DNA from: Pelecanus crispus
Taxonomy: Eukaryota; Chordata; Aves; Pelecaniformes; Pelecanidae
Assembly (NCBI RefSeq): GCF_030463565.1
Contig: NC_134662.1
Span: 2,480,001-2,544,000, forward strand
Length of the DNA: 64,000 nucleotides
Direction of reading: 5' to 3'
The translations under genes and the position numbers were made by a program. Of this stretch, positions 1 to 13,374 are shown piece by piece. The notes beneath the pieces are model-generated. The model ran no database searches and was not told the origin of the DNA. It was given only the letters and a program-made list of their open reading frames with translations. Position 1 is the stretch's first letter. Each line of letters begins with the position of its first letter.

Positions 1-3000
1 TGGGCAGGAATTGCCTTGTCCTTTCCCAGTTCTGGGGCAGCCATTTGACTTTGAAGCGTGGCTGCCCTCGAATGGTGTCTCAGGGGCACGAGTGAAGCCC
101 ATTAAAGGGATGCACGCTTGCAACACAGCTCCAAGACAAATGTTTAAACACAGCTACCCATAGTTTCATCAGTTCCTCTTCCTCCTCCCCACCCCACATG
201 TGCCCAGCCTGCTTCACGCTGGGAGGTATGAAAGCAAAGCCAGCTCAGCCTTTTTGCTGCTTGCTTTTTTTTTTTTTTTTGTTCCAGTGAAATGCAAACA
301 ACAGCCTGAAAGATTTTCCTCCTCAAGCCCCAAGTTAGGCCCCAAATTAGGCATGCAAAACCACGAGGATTTTCTTTCCGTAGGAAATGCTGCAGGAGTC
401 TCAGGCACCAGCAGCCCCCCGTCTCCAAACACCACATTTGCCAGGCTCAGGCCTCTGCGTCTCAGGAAGGAGCCAGGTCTCATCAGCGCAGCAGAGCACG
501 GTCTCCAAGCCGGCCTCAGGTCTCTGCAGTGATGCAGCTGATTTCACATTCTAGACATCCGGGGATTTTAACAGCAAAAGCGAGAAGAGCACGAGACACC
601 TCCCCTTCGACCGCCTCTGCCCCTCCAGAGATGGGGGTAGAACAGCCCTCTCCCTCCCCATCAGCCTCTCGCCGTGTCGGATGGATCCCACCGACCACCT
701 GAAAGCAGGTAGCGACACGCACCTCCAACAACCCACTGATTGTTTCCGACCCTACGTAATGCAAGGAGGGTGCTACAGGAATGCTGGGGCGGGACAGAGG
801 CAACTCCCCCCTTTCACGCTCACGGAAGCTATCCCCAGCTGGAGGACCAACCCCCCCAAATTGCTCTATGGTGACCAGGCTATTCTGTCCTACAGTGACC
901 AGGACCAGAGACAGAAGCTGCGGTGGCCCAGCAGGTGATGAGTAAGAGAATGAGGAAGAAGCCGGGAGAATCCAATTAAGCCCGCGCCAGAATCCCATTT
1001 GGAGTGTTTTGCTCCTGTACTCGGAGGTGAGTGATCTCATCGGAGAAGCATCAAAGGCAGCAAACCATTTCTGCAGGTGAATGAACAACAGAGCCAGGCT
1101 GAGAACCACGGGACAAGCCGAGACAGGTCACGGCACAAGGCAGAGCCGGGCTTTGGCCGCAGGGATGTTCGAGGCTCTGGGCTGCCTCGTGGGAATTTCT
1201 TTTCAAGTCAGGCTGGGGAGGAGCGTTGGCAAGTAACCGCTCCATGGCAGGTCCAAGAAGTGAAAAATTTTCCAAGAATAAAGGTTAAAAGCCTAGAGAC
1301 TCCAATGAAAGGCACTCTATAAATAGGACTAAGTAGGCAGAGCAGTGGGAATAATGGGCAAAAAAACTTGATGTGGAAAAGGGGTGGAAATGATCTGACA
1401 CCCACGTTGGGACTGGACATGCGGTTGTCTCTGCCAAGCAGATGTTTTACATAAGCTAACATTGCAAAGAGTTTTGGGGTTTTTTTTAAAAACGACTTTC
1501 AGACACCCCTCCGAGAGCACAGCTTGTTGCACTGTGGGTCTGATGAGAGTGGTGAGCGGTCTGAAACTATCCTACCCCAGTGATACGTGACTTGACTTGT
1601 CCTGCACCAGAGCATTGTGCTGGTGCGTGGGACAAGGCACCAGCACAGCAGCTGAAATTTGGTGTTGCTCAACCCACCACATGGGACAACTTCTGCTGTG
1701 CCCAGAGGAACCGAAGGAGCCTTCCTACCAATTTCTGTCATTTGCCCCCCATCCCCACCACCCTGCACGTCCCTCGGTGGGCACAAGCAGGGTGCCCTGG
1801 CTGGGGTGCAGGCAGGAGAGCTGGCGGGCAGGGACAGCCTCTGCCTGCCTGCCCGTGCACAGACGTGTGGACCTGCACCTCCCTCCTTCACTCAAACAGG
1901 AAAAACATCCATCCCGGGAACATTTATCGCTCCTTCCCGTTTATCTGTTGCTGGTCAGTGCTTTCTACAGTTACTAGAAAGAGGGGTGGGGTGCCAGATA
2001 GCACAATCACATACACTTATGTTCTTTAAAAAGCAATAACTGACCTTCAATAACAGGCTATAAATGAGCTAATGCTGCTCAGAGATCTCTGAGACGCTGC
2101 GGATGTAACTGTGCAAATGTCAGCTCAGGGCTTATGACAGTAAGAAGGCATCCTAGGGGACCGCTGTGAGTGGTGCAGAGATGATGCTAGAAAAGCCCAT
2201 CCTGCGTTTGCAGAAATCCCCCGAGTACCCACGTCTCAACCGCTGCCAGCAGCTCTGGTCACCTCAGAAAAGACACAGATAAGCAAGAAAAAGGGCTGGG
2301 ATGGGTGCAGCAGCAGACAGTGCATACGGCAGAGCTTCTACACGAGGAAAGATGGAAGAGAGGAAGGTATCAGCTTGGAAGAGAAACGAAAACCCGAGAG
2401 AGCTCTGGAGAGGGAGCTGTGACTCTCCAATTCACAAAGCACAAAAATTGGGGTTCCAGATGCAATTAGCAAGCGACAGCTTGAGAACCAGCAAAGGTCT
2501 GCACAGACATGTAAAGGAGTCATGGATCTTATTATCATGGGTTGCGGTAGGAGCCAAGTGAAGACGTACGAAAAGGGGTTAAAATCCCGTCTGGAGGACG
2601 GGTCCATGCTATTAGACTCGAGAGCCCAAGTTCAGCCTCGAGAGCCCGAGTTCAGCGAGTGGGTCGGCCAGCCGCGGCACTGCACGCCCGCTCAGCCTGG
2701 CTGCACTTGCTGCTTTGCAGTTGCAGGGTAGATGCAAATCCAGCAAAGTTGGATGATTTACAGGAGCTTCGCAACTGTGTCCAAGGTTAGAAGCGAAGCC
2801 CAGATCTGCACATCAAAACAGATTTCCCATAAATTACTATGTTAAGGCTTTTCATAAAAGTTTAACAGCATGCAGTATGATTCATGAGGAACCTGTAATG
2901 TTTAATTAAAGGGGAGAAACTGATCCTGCTGTGAAAAACTTCCAGATCCCATGCCAAGCTCATCATTGACTTAATTTACGGGATATAAAAAGGCCAAAAA

Positions 3001-6000
3001 ATGGCATAAGTGGTAAAGTGGTGCAACTTTTGCCAATTCGGGATACAACAGCTGCACAAAGGGAGGGTGATTTACTAACTAAATGAGACGAAGGCAGAGG
3101 TGTAGCAAGAAAACACTGAATAAACTCCCGGGCAGCGCAGGACGGGAGGATCTAACCTACGCTCTGCTACAGCTGCCCTTTTTGCTACTGCCCCGGCTTC
3201 TGCCTCCTGGCATGAAGGTCAGTGGTCTTATAGAGCCATGAAATTCCCCATTGGCTTAAATTACACGTGTCCTTCAGGCTTCTAACCCTAGATGTCAAAC
3301 AGTCAAGGCTGCCATGTCAGTGACATGGGCATAACTTCTGGTCTAACTCCAGCGAAACTGATAGAATTACTTTGGATTTACACCAGTACCATCCCCCTGC
3401 ACCCCACCCGCTGCCGGGGAACGTTTCTCCAGTTTCCCTGGGGCTCCGACTTTCTTGCCCTGCGCATGCCTCTCGGTGTAACCATGCCTACGGCGGGATG
3501 CAACGTGTGCCCAAAAAGGGATTCTCAGTATTATTCATATGGAAAAAATGCTGTGGGATTGCTTCCCTTCATGTAACTAACTGGTCCCATGACCTCAGTT
3601 TCATGATTCTTGATTTCTGAGTGAAATAATTTCCAATACTGAGAAGGGAGAGGCTGTTGGGTTTGTGGGGAAGGAAGCGGGGAGGCTGCAGTGAGCAATT
3701 GCTTGCAAAAGAGACTGGCTTGGGAGCCACACCTAAGATGAGCTTGGCCCCAGCCCTGCCTCCCCACACCATCTTTCCGGTGCCTTTTTAACAACCACGA
3801 GCAAGCCAGGGAACTGGGACCCTGAGCAATACCTAAGAGCCACAGAAACCTATTGCTGGAGATGCCTTTGATGGGGTGTTCACCAGTCCCTAAATAGAGC
3901 AGCCCTCCACTTACATGGAAAAGAGGGAGGCGAAGAATTCAAAACCAAGACGGGAGAGGAGGTCACTGCAGAGCTACTCGAGTTCAGCCGCAGTTTCACA
4001 AACGCTTTAAATATCGCTCCCTGCTGTCCTGTCCAGGCCTGGGCAGGGTAGAGAAAGCTGAAACAGCTCAAGGTCTTGGGGGAAAAAAAGGTGAACAAAT
4101 AGAGGGGAATGACAGGAGTGGCTCCCGTATTGTACCAGGAGATGCCTCTGGCTCCCTTCCTTCCCTTGGTCCCTGTAGGAATCAGGATTTTGCAAGAAAC
4201 CTGAATTTGGGTACTAGAGAGTGAAAGGAACTGCAACGGCAATCGGGTGGCTCATGTCGCATCCCTGAAGCGTCCCATGGGCAGACCCAGGCTGCAGAGC
4301 CACAGCTAAGGACCTGGGATGAAAACCAGCCTGCCTCCTGTTCCATCCCCCCTTGGGAAGAAGGCTCTCACCAGGCTTCAGAAAGGCACCAGGTGCACAA
4401 GAGGGATTTCAAAGCAGAGGAAAACAAATCAAAAAGGCAAAAATATATGCAAAAAAGCCCAACCCAAGACTCTTTGGTGCGAAAAACATTGCAGGTGCCA
4501 GGAACACCTATGCAAGGGGAACGTTTGAAGATAAGCACCAGCTCACACCATGGGCAAGAGAAGATCAGCCTGTCAGGGCAGCCCCTTGCATTCCTGCAAC
4601 ACAATGGGGCTGAACTGCACAGACGGGAGAAAATTGTGCAGGAGGGTCTGGGGCAGAGCCACAGGCTGACCGAGGCCGAGCACCGAGTCTGGACCTGCTG
4701 TGGGCTCTGGCCGGGGACAATCCCCCTGCCTCGCGGTGCTGCAGCTTCCCTTTCTGTACACAGAGGGAATGACATTTGCCGTGCTCCCCACATCACAGAA
4801 AGGTAAATAAATTCACTAAAGATGGGTTGTAGAAGATCCTAGAGGGGTTTACTAGAGTACTTTGCATTTTTGTTGCAAGTTTTAACCCTAAATGCACCGT
4901 CCCCAACTATACAACGGCATCTTCCAGAGCTTTGTTCAGTTCAGTTTTCAGCATCCAAACAACAGTTTTTCTATTCCTCGTCTCGAGATACAATCCACTG
5001 CTTGCCACATCCCACAACCAGAAATCATCCTTGACGCCCAGCCTCCATTTATTTAGCTCAATCCCTTTCCCAACATATCATCCACGCCGCCGCCTTCCTC
5101 CTTCGGGCGCTCACCACTCGTCACTGGCTACAGCAGCGATTGCCCAGCCGACCTGCAACATCCGCTCCCTTCTTGCCTGGTTTTTGGGGACAAATCCAGG
5201 CCCAGCACGGAGCCAGCTCCCGGGAAGGTTTCTGCCCTGAGCCTTCCCAACTCCATCCTCGCAGAGCAGACAACTGAAGGCAGCCGGCGGGGCCAGCACG
5301 TGTCTCGCAGCACCGGAGCTTGGCTGGGGAAGGGAGTGCAGGGGTAACGCAGAGCGGCGAGGGAAGGCACGGTTTGCGCAGGGAATAAAAAAGCCAGCCT
5401 GGTCAGCCCTGATCGCTAATGAAAGCCTCACAGCTGCGTATCACTGGGATTTTCCTTTTTTTATACCTGAGAACGTTGTTGTCAGGACCACAAAGAAAAG
5501 ACAATGAGAGCGAGAGCAGGAGATAAAGAGGAAAACTGGGCAGTGCTGGGAGTGGCAGGAGGGGGGAAATACAAAAGGGAGAAGGAGAAGAATCAAGGGC
5601 GTGGGCAAGCAAACGAGTCAGAAGTTTGGGTGAAAAAGGCAGGGTCTGAAAAAGTGAAAAAAGAAAAATGGATCACCGTGGCAAAGCAAATCCGCGGGGA
5701 AGAGGCAGGAGGAGAGTGCCCGGTCAGCCCCGAAGGACGAGAGCCATGAAGGGGCCAGATGGACGGACGGACCCGCAGAGCTCCCAGGGTGGGTTCCTGG
5801 GACAGCGACTGGCAGCCCTAGCACCAGAGTGGTGCCCACGGCCACGGCGTCGCCCCGCGCCCGAGCGCGCGCCCCCATGTCCCTGCCCGTTCCCCGCCCG
5901 CCGCTCTGCCCAGGGAGGTGCTCCCCGCCGCAGGGGAGCTCGTGCCCGGTGCGTGCTCAGGACCGGCAGCGATGGACCGCAGCCCACGCGGGCAGTGGGA

Positions 6001-8990
6001 CCAGCACCCTCGCCGCGGCCCCACCACAGCCACCTCTCCCATCTGTTTTTACTTGTGCCAGATGGGAAGGGAGGGAGGGATGGGGCCCCATCGCGGGGAT
6101 GTCGGGGATTCATTTCTTTCTACTGTTTTCCCAGTGACATTTAAATGGCTGGCCCCAAAACGCTTTCTGATTGCTGTGTGTTTTTCCCAATGACACAAAG
6201 GCGAGAGTCTTTCAGAATAAATCATTTAGAGGCAGGGGGAAAAAAAGCGCAGCAGCTCTGACCCCACAGGCACATACACCTCCCTCCTCCTCGCCCTCCC
6301 CTACAAGCATGTTTTGGAGCTGCTCAAGCAAAGGGGAGAGAGAGCAGGAGTAATTTTCCATGGATGCAGGGAACAATTGAGCCCCGCATGGTTTTCATCG
6401 TTAAAATGCTTCCCTCCAGCAGTTTATGTTCATCCACACCAGACAAAGGCGATATGCATGCAGAGACCAGTTTAGTCTTGCTCCACCCACCGGTGGTGAG
6501 GAGTTGAGGTGCGGGGTGACGGGGAGGAGGAGTGGGGGAGAGATGCTACACCACGAGGTGGGACCCGCTCCAGCTCCTCTCCCTGCGCGGGCCAGCTCTG
6601 AGTCACCCTTACTCAGCCCCGGCGCAGCCCCAACCGTGCCCAGGTACGTGGGCTGGTTCAGGGACGGGAGAGGGGATGGGACAGCTTTGGCGCAGAGAAA
6701 ACGAGCGCGTGCGTTTAGGGGGAAGCATCGCTCAATGCTGCTGGTGTGGCACCATCGTCTCTGCACATGGACAGGAGGCTGGGGGAGGAAGGCGGCCACG
6801 TCGCTTCACAGCAGTGCTTGCTTCAGCCTCATGCTGTCAGCCCAGCTTCTCCTGGGATCCAGCCCCTCCACTCACACAGGGTCTCCAACCACCCTACAGA
6901 CACAGGAGACCCTTCCCCGTCCTCCCTGCAAACACCAGCCGGCAGCGGGATTGCTCCCTGCGAGGAGAGCGTGTGCTCGTGCTGAGGATGGATGCTGGTA
7001 CCACGTTCCTGCTGAGAGGCTTCAGAGGGGAGCACAGGGACGTGGGCATCCTCGGCACCATCTCCCCAACAGCACAGCCCAAAGGGGGCTGAACGCTGCT
7101 GGGGCTCGGGGCATGAGATTGCGGAGTGGAGCCCGAGCCCTGAAGCACAGCAGGGCCGATCCCCAGGTCGGGCAAAGCCTCGCCATGATCCTTCTTCCTC
7201 TTTGTCATTGATTCCTTTCCCATCCCCACTCCTTTCCGATGGAGGAACATACTTCAGCCACGGGCAAGGAGTTCCCCAGCTCTGAGCATCGCCCGCAGCC
7301 CCCTCAGGAGGAAGGAGGATGGGGTTTGAGCCCTCAGATGTCCCCTGCCCAGGTGTCAAAACCTACACATGGCTATGAAAAGCACAACTGGTTTCTATAG
7401 CACAGATCTGCCCAAAATAAGAGCTCCAGGATTTTGCAACTGGAAGAGCTTTTAAATGTTCATCTCCGGGACCTGCAGAAGAGCAGGGTGCAAGTTTGTG
7501 GCTGGCAGCTTCACTGCTCTTGCACATCAAGTCACAGCATCGTTCTGAGCCCCTCTTCCCCGAGTGGTGCCTACTAAACCCACCGTCCTCAGAAACCTGC
7601 TGCTCGCTGGGGCATGCAGGGCTGAAGGGGCAATACCACCGGTCTTGTGGGAACCATGTCAAGAGGACCTCTAGCTCTGAGTGCAAAGAAAGATGAAAAG
7701 CACCCAGTTTTCAAAAAAAAATTTTTTTTTCTTAGTTCCTTATCAAAGATCAGCACATAGGAGCTAAAGAGACTCAGGCCCAGACTGGTGGGAGATCTCT
7801 AAGCAACTTTTTTGTGGTACAGAGTAAGGTTTTGCCAAACTCCTTCCACCTAGATACTACAGAGCCAGTGGTTCAGACCAATGCCGGTTTGTATCCCTTT
7901 GCCAGACCACTGGAGAAGGCTTTCAACAAAACATCAAAGCAGAGACCCAAATGAATCACAGGATCCAGTGCTGAGGCTCCAACAGCCCTGTTGTGAAGCA
8001 CAACAGCATAAACCCTAACATCCTTGTCGAATTATAACCCCCCCCAGGTAGATGTGCCAAACTTTTCGCTCCCTGTTCTGCTTGGATGCGTGTGCTTTTT
8101 CAGCTCCTTTTCCAACATCCAGCAAATGCATTTATAAATAGTTGGGTTTTACCGAAGAGGTGATGGCACTTACATGGTCATGGAGAGATGCTTTACATCT
8201 CTCGTGTGGGAAAGAGTTTGCATGGCTGAGATGCTTCCTTGACAAGAAGCATAACAAGGAGAAAGGAAGCTTTTACAGAAGACGATCTCAGTTTGCTTAG
8301 CCTAACAAAACAAAGGCCAGAAGGGGTAGGATTACTACACATAAAAGCACCCAAGAGGGAGCTGAGACGCCTATTTATGCATAAGGACAATGTTGGCATG
8401 AAACCAATTGGGGAAAAAATTGGCTACAAATAAATATAACAGGGATTACAAAGGAGCTTCAGAACTCTTCGGGCATTCAGCTTATGGAACAGCCTTGCAG
8501 GGGAGACACTGGAGGCTGTGAGGGTGGAGCACTGTACCTTTCTGAAGGGGATCCTAAGGCCATGTGTGGACAGCAGGTCTGCTTTTGACTCAGGTCTCTC
8601 CTCGCCCTATGCCTCCATCAGTAAAGACATCCCACGTGTAGGTCTCTCAAACTGGGAAGCTAATCCTCGCAGCATGGGGAAGTCCCAGTGCTCAATGTCC
8701 CCGTAAAGCTGTGCCAAGAGCTCTTGAAATCTTCCCAGACGAAAAGTCAATCAAAGAAGATACATGAGCCGACTTCCCTTGCATTGCGTGTGCCTTGAGA
8801 TTGGTAACTTTTCAAAGTACTATAATGAGCACGGATCTTGGAGAGCTACAACAATAGCTTATTTTCAAGGAAAATTAAGAACAGCTTGTTTTTCCTAATC
8901 TTACAGTTTCCTCCAAACAAATGTGTCACAGCTGTTATACCTGGAGGTCATGGAAAAAAGGTCTCATTGGAACTGCTGTGAGAAGTATTT
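1..8990. other. Intergenic or intronic sequence, no gene recognised
   Basis: I read this stretch on both strands and found no exon I can defend. Open frames here are short, lack splice-site flanks and resemble no family I know. Composition is mixed, with poly-T near 250-270 and A/T runs near 7710-7730. A moderately GC-rich patch at about 5750-6010 has many short overlapping frames and looks like a small CpG-rich segment, but I see no splice donor or start in it that I would call. AMH, JSRP1 and SF3A2, which lie upstream of OAZ1 in human, were not recognised. Confidence 0.6.
2617..2656. repeat. Two-copy 20-bp tandem duplication
   Basis: A 20-bp unit beginning CTCGAGAGCCC is repeated head to tail, with one A/G difference between the two copies. 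It is a small local duplication in otherwise unique sequence. Confidence 0.75.
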
Positions 8991-9255
8991 TGGCTGAGGG
9001 AAAAGAGTTGAAATGTGTCTGAATGTGTCCTGTATGAAGACAATAAGGAGAGACTGAAGAGAGACGATCTTCTTGTCCATGGCAACAGAAAGCTGAACAG
9101 CAGTCAAGAATTTAAGGGTAAAAAGCCCAAGTACTTTGTAGTAGTAAGGACAGAAAAGTATTGGAAGGGATTGCCTATGGAAATGTTGGCCTCCCTATCA
9201 CTGAAGGGTTTTATGAACAGGTTAGACACATCTGTCAGGAATGATTCCTGAAAAG
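8990..9255 (+). repeat. Degenerate old CR1 LINE fragment
   Basis: The segment around 9160-9250 reads like the 3' part of an old CR1 element: a stretch equivalent to 'gaaatgttggcctcc', then 'atcactgaagg', then 'gaacaggttagaca' and 'tgtcaggaatg'. The part before it (AGGAGAGACTGAAGAGAGA near 9045) also fits CR1 body sequence. It is diverged, and its boundaries are approximate because they come from memory of the family consensus rather than from an alignment. Confidence 0.5.
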
Positions 9256-9549
9256 CTGATCCTTTTTTTGGGGCAGGAGCATGAGTTATGTGGCTTTCTG
9301 AAATGGCAACTATTATCATCTGTGACACAAAGCTCAGCACCAAGACGAAGACGACACGGTCCTCTCTGATCACTTAATGTTCAAGGCTGGATGCAGAACT
9401 GCTGCTAGCTGCCAGCAGAAACCCAGTGGGCCCTCCACGTCCCACAGTGACCCAGAGACGCCAGTCCTACAGCAAGTCTGAACGCCTCGATCCGAGCCTG
9501 CGGTATTACAGTCTGAACTGGAACGATCAAGCCTTATATATTATTAAAC

Positions 9550-9765
9550 TTTATTTGCATTGCTTCGCATGCAAGGCTCAGGAAAGGCTTGTCGTTAAAA
9601 TTCAAAGAGTTTTAAAAGTCCCAGGGACACTGAGAGTAGGGATGCAAGAGTAGGGATGTTTCAGTGCCACTGCGTTGGCGTTGCTTGACAAAGACACAAG
9701 CTGCAGTGATGGTGGTCAGAGCCACGCAGAGGCTGGTCATGTCAATCGACATCACCATGAGAACG
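9550..9765 (-). CDS. Candidate terminal exon of an unidentified minus-strand membrane protein gene
   Basis: On the minus strand a long T-rich tract ends in TCTAG at 9766-9770, a good acceptor. The open frame that follows runs to a TAA at 9612-9614. The frame encodes about 50 residues: a hydrophobic segment (VLMVMS... through ...ACVFV) typical of a membrane helix, a basic KQRQR stop-transfer, and a short polar tail ending PWDF. About 57 bases after the stop there is an AATAAA (9550-9555, minus), so acceptor, frame, stop and poly(A) signal sit in the expected order within 220 bp. The exon is entered with one nucleotide completing a split codon. I do not recognise the protein. It could be the last exon of the transcription unit starting near 18.4 kb, or chance. 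Confidence 0.33.
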
Positions 9766-9799
9766 CTAGAATAAAAAAAATACAGTTTTGTATAAATTG

Positions 9800-12700
9800 G
9801 TATCTTGCGGCCACCTCTGTAACAGTTCATGGGGAAAAGTATCCAGTTACCATGAGTGAGCGTATTTCTGAAACCATTTAAAATCTTAAAACCACAATAC
9901 ATAAACCTAACAATACTAAATGGCAAAGCATAAGGAAACCTTTGAAAGAAAAGCCCAGTGTAATAGAAAAGAGAATTAAACATGACTATCACTGCCAAAG
10001 AATAATCTCCCATAAATATTTTTAAAGGCAAAGAAGATTACCAATGAGAGCTGAGACAGGATAAGGACAGATAATTTAGGTTCAAGAGAACATTTTGCTT
10101 ATTTCAAAGGTACTTTGTGGTAAATAGACTTTTAAAAGTGACCTAAACCCCCTAGTCTCATAGGATTCGAGGTCAGAGGAGGCAGCCTGAAGGGAGCAGA
10201 GGCGCGAGACCTCTTCAGTTCCCATCTCAGCTCTGCCTCTGTACAGCCTGAGGCTGGTCCTTTCTCCCTGCCTCAGTTTCCCAATCCACAGTGACACAAG
10301 TGCAGTAAATTACAGCCTCCGGAGGGAGCATGAGGGCTGCAAGGACTGAGAGGTAGCATTGGAAGCTTAGACATGTAAACCACAGATCCTGTTTTCCCTG
10401 TCTAATGAATACAAGCGGTCACAGGGATGGTGTAGGATCTGCTGCCGCCACCATGACACACTCTGATCTCTGCAGGGATCAGTTTTAATGTCCATACTCC
10501 AGCCCATTAAGCCCGTGACTTGATTTAGCACAACTGCAGAGCTGCCGTACTGTGCACATTGCTCTGACAGCTGTTAAGGACTGACCTGCTGACTCTCATT
10601 GCTCCCTGTCACATCCCGTTCCTTGAAGGACAGCCGATTACGTTTTCCTCCCTAATGAACTCAATGAGTCTGAAGACGGGCTGGGACTGCACAACTGGAT
10701 AGCACATGATCTGTGGCTTTCACTGCTGCCTGACAGCTGGCACTCAGAGATCAAGGATATGTTTGCATGTGAAGCCCAAGATGGAAACGTCACAGGGAAT
10801 AAGGAACTGTGAGCTAAGAAATTAATGTGCTGTAGGACAGAAGTCCAAGGAAGCACCAGAAAGGCAGGACACCATTACAATCTGCATTGCAATTTGAAAG
10901 GACATACCCATTAGACAATCCAAAATGGAAACTCTCTGACCTAAGAGAGGACATTTATATGGGGATCAGATGTCCAGAGGAACAGAAGTAATAGCATCAG
11001 TAGCTAAAATACCAAAAGAACAAATTTCAGAACTAATTCTCAACTCCTGTCCAGACAGTTTATTTTCTGTAATCACAACTGCTCCCTTTCTTCGCATACA
11101 CTTCTGAAGCAGCAGGTTTTCAGATCGTCACCTGAAGTACTTGGTAAAAATCACTGTAAGCAGAAAATCAAACTAATAGGTCATCGGTCCAGTCCACAAC
11201 AGTAATTTCAAGCTTTCTTGCCTTCCCTATGCCACCTCTTTACCTTCTTGCACCTTTGGAAATCTGTTGGTCTTATTAAGAGTTACAAGCACATGCTCAG
11301 CTCTTCGTGGAAGTGCACTTTTGCACTCCCTAAAGATTAGGCCACCCTGCCTCTGCTGCAGGAAGCCCCGTGGGTTGAGTTAGGGTATCTGCATGAGATT
11401 ACTGGGTTTCCATGCAGCAGGAGATGCAGGAATAAACAGCTCCCCTAAAGCCTGGTTACTTCGGAAACATAGGGACAGGCATCGCAATGGTCTTGGGAGT
11501 GCTGCTGGAAAACACAGCAGCGCTTTGCACTGAGTCATCCCTTTCCAGCGGGGTAAGCAATGAACCCTTCAAATCTCAGCTTCTTCTAGAGTTAATAACA
11601 AACAGGAGGCAGGGTAAGTTAATTTGTACCTCGCACAGCTTCATAAATAAAAACTTTTAGGAAAACTGGAAAATTCTAGCAATGAAGTAGAGCTGCCTTC
11701 ATTTTAAATCCTCCACTCCCAAGTGGGTTGACAGCCTGGTGGCTTATTTGATAGCAGTTTGCAGTCAATCCCTTATAAACATCACTACAGCACCGGTTGT
11801 CTGCAGATCTTAGTTTGTCGCTTACAGAGCAAGTGGTGGGGAGATGCCAAGGCCTGCACGGGTCAGGGGTCTGCTCCTTATCCGCTGCTCAGAGGGGCTT
11901 TCCTGGCTGAAGAGGCAGAGCAGCTGGGCAGGTCAGAGGGGGTATGTTGCAGGGGAAGCTTGCATTGCCATCGCTCAACCTGCTGCGTGGGTAAAAGCTC
12001 ACCAGTCTACCAGCCTGAAATTCAAGAGTATTTTTTAAAAAAATGTAAAATACCCAAGCCACTAAGCTGGCCTGATGGCTGGTTCCAGCTCCACTCTCAC
12101 TCAGAGGGATTGCTGGCTATCTTGTTACACAGAACCGTGAGTAAATATTGGTTCAAACACAGATAGCTCACGGGCAAAAGCACAAGGCTGCATGCAGCTC
12201 AAATAAACAGGCTGGCAAAAGTGACTGCTACCAGGGCTGGACCTCCCCTGTCCCTCCTGCGGCACCGCGAGGGCTGCCCTGGCTGTTAGCACAGCGCTGG
12301 GTGAGCTCTGGCCGCTGCCTTTGCCAAGCGCTGAATCCACAGGGATTATAACCAAAATAAAACAGCGTGCAGCACAAACATACAGCTGAAAGAAATCCCA
12401 CTTCGCCAATTCTGCTGGTCAGAGGCCGTTCTCGGGCTTGCTCTCAGCTATAGCAAAGGGATGAACCACTTCCCTTACTCGCAGCTCTCTAAAGGACAAT
12501 ATATAGGGATATAACTTATTGCAGGCTAAACAACCTTCCCTGCCCTCGAGGCTCGTTCATTTTATTTATGGGAAAATATGCTCGTTAATGCTCTTATCAC
12601 AAGAATGATCTAATCAGGGGGGAAAAAGTCTCCTTTGAATATATCCGTTTTAATGAGCTGCTGGGAGAAATGTCTAGGCAGGCAAAACTGACTCTGAACT

Positions 12701-13370
12701 CGTTTCTGACAGAGCAGATTCTGCACAGGTCTTAACGCTCATCCTGCTGGCATCTGTTTGTTTTGATAACATTTCCAAACGAAATTACGAGTTACAAAAG
12801 CTGAGCTATACCGTGCACTTCCTCGTCCCTAAGGTTGACCAATCAAAGCGCAATAGGAACTGAAGGAAAACAAGCCATGCCGTCCAGCTTGCCTTCCCGA
12901 CACAGGCTGTGGAAGTGGCCCATCCTGTAAAGAAACATCAGATGGTGCTGAACTCTTCTGTAAGAGAAAAAGGAAGCTAAGCAAAAAAGAAATCCAGCAC
13001 AGACAGGGTCCAGCAAGCAAGCGAGGGAAAGGGGTCAGCAGAGAAAGAAAACGTTCACGCAAGAATTCCAGAAAGCTGCTGCACACCCAAATGCTGATTA
13101 CGTGGGATTGCAGGGGGGCTCGTTTGCTCAGGACCCGGCTCTGTGAGATGCTGTGCACCCCAACGCTCTCTCCTGTGCTAACGGGAAGGAAAGCGCTCGA
13201 TGTCCTCTCCGAGTTGAACTCCCCTCTGTGGCATTGCGCCCTTTGGAAGAACTGGACCTTAATCACCTCTCGTTAAGCTAGGGAGAGGGCATGGAGGGAG
13301 AGGAGGGGACGCAGACCGAGCTGCATCTGGCCCAGCGTAAACGAAACAGAAAATGGACTGTGGAAAGGAT
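9800..13370. other. Intronic or intergenic sequence, no exon supported
   Basis: No coding exon could be defended. A minus-strand acceptor-like tract followed by an open frame (about 12830-12965) was considered, but there is no recognisable product. If the terminal exon at 9.6 kb belongs to the unit that starts near 18.4 kb, this is its intron. Confidence 0.4.
10150..10330. repeat. Possible MIR-like SINE remnant
   Basis: The text around 10255-10285 contains the CTGCCTCAGTTTCCC core typical of MIR-type tRNA-derived SINEs, flanked by diverged sequence. Assignment is by motif only. Confidence 0.35.
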
Positions 13371-13374
13371 GTCG

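Noticed and set aside
9612-10031. Full 139-codon minus-strand frame as a single-exon gene
   Set aside because: Only the part after the acceptor at 9765 looks coding; the upstream half is AT-rich intron-like sequence with a T tract.
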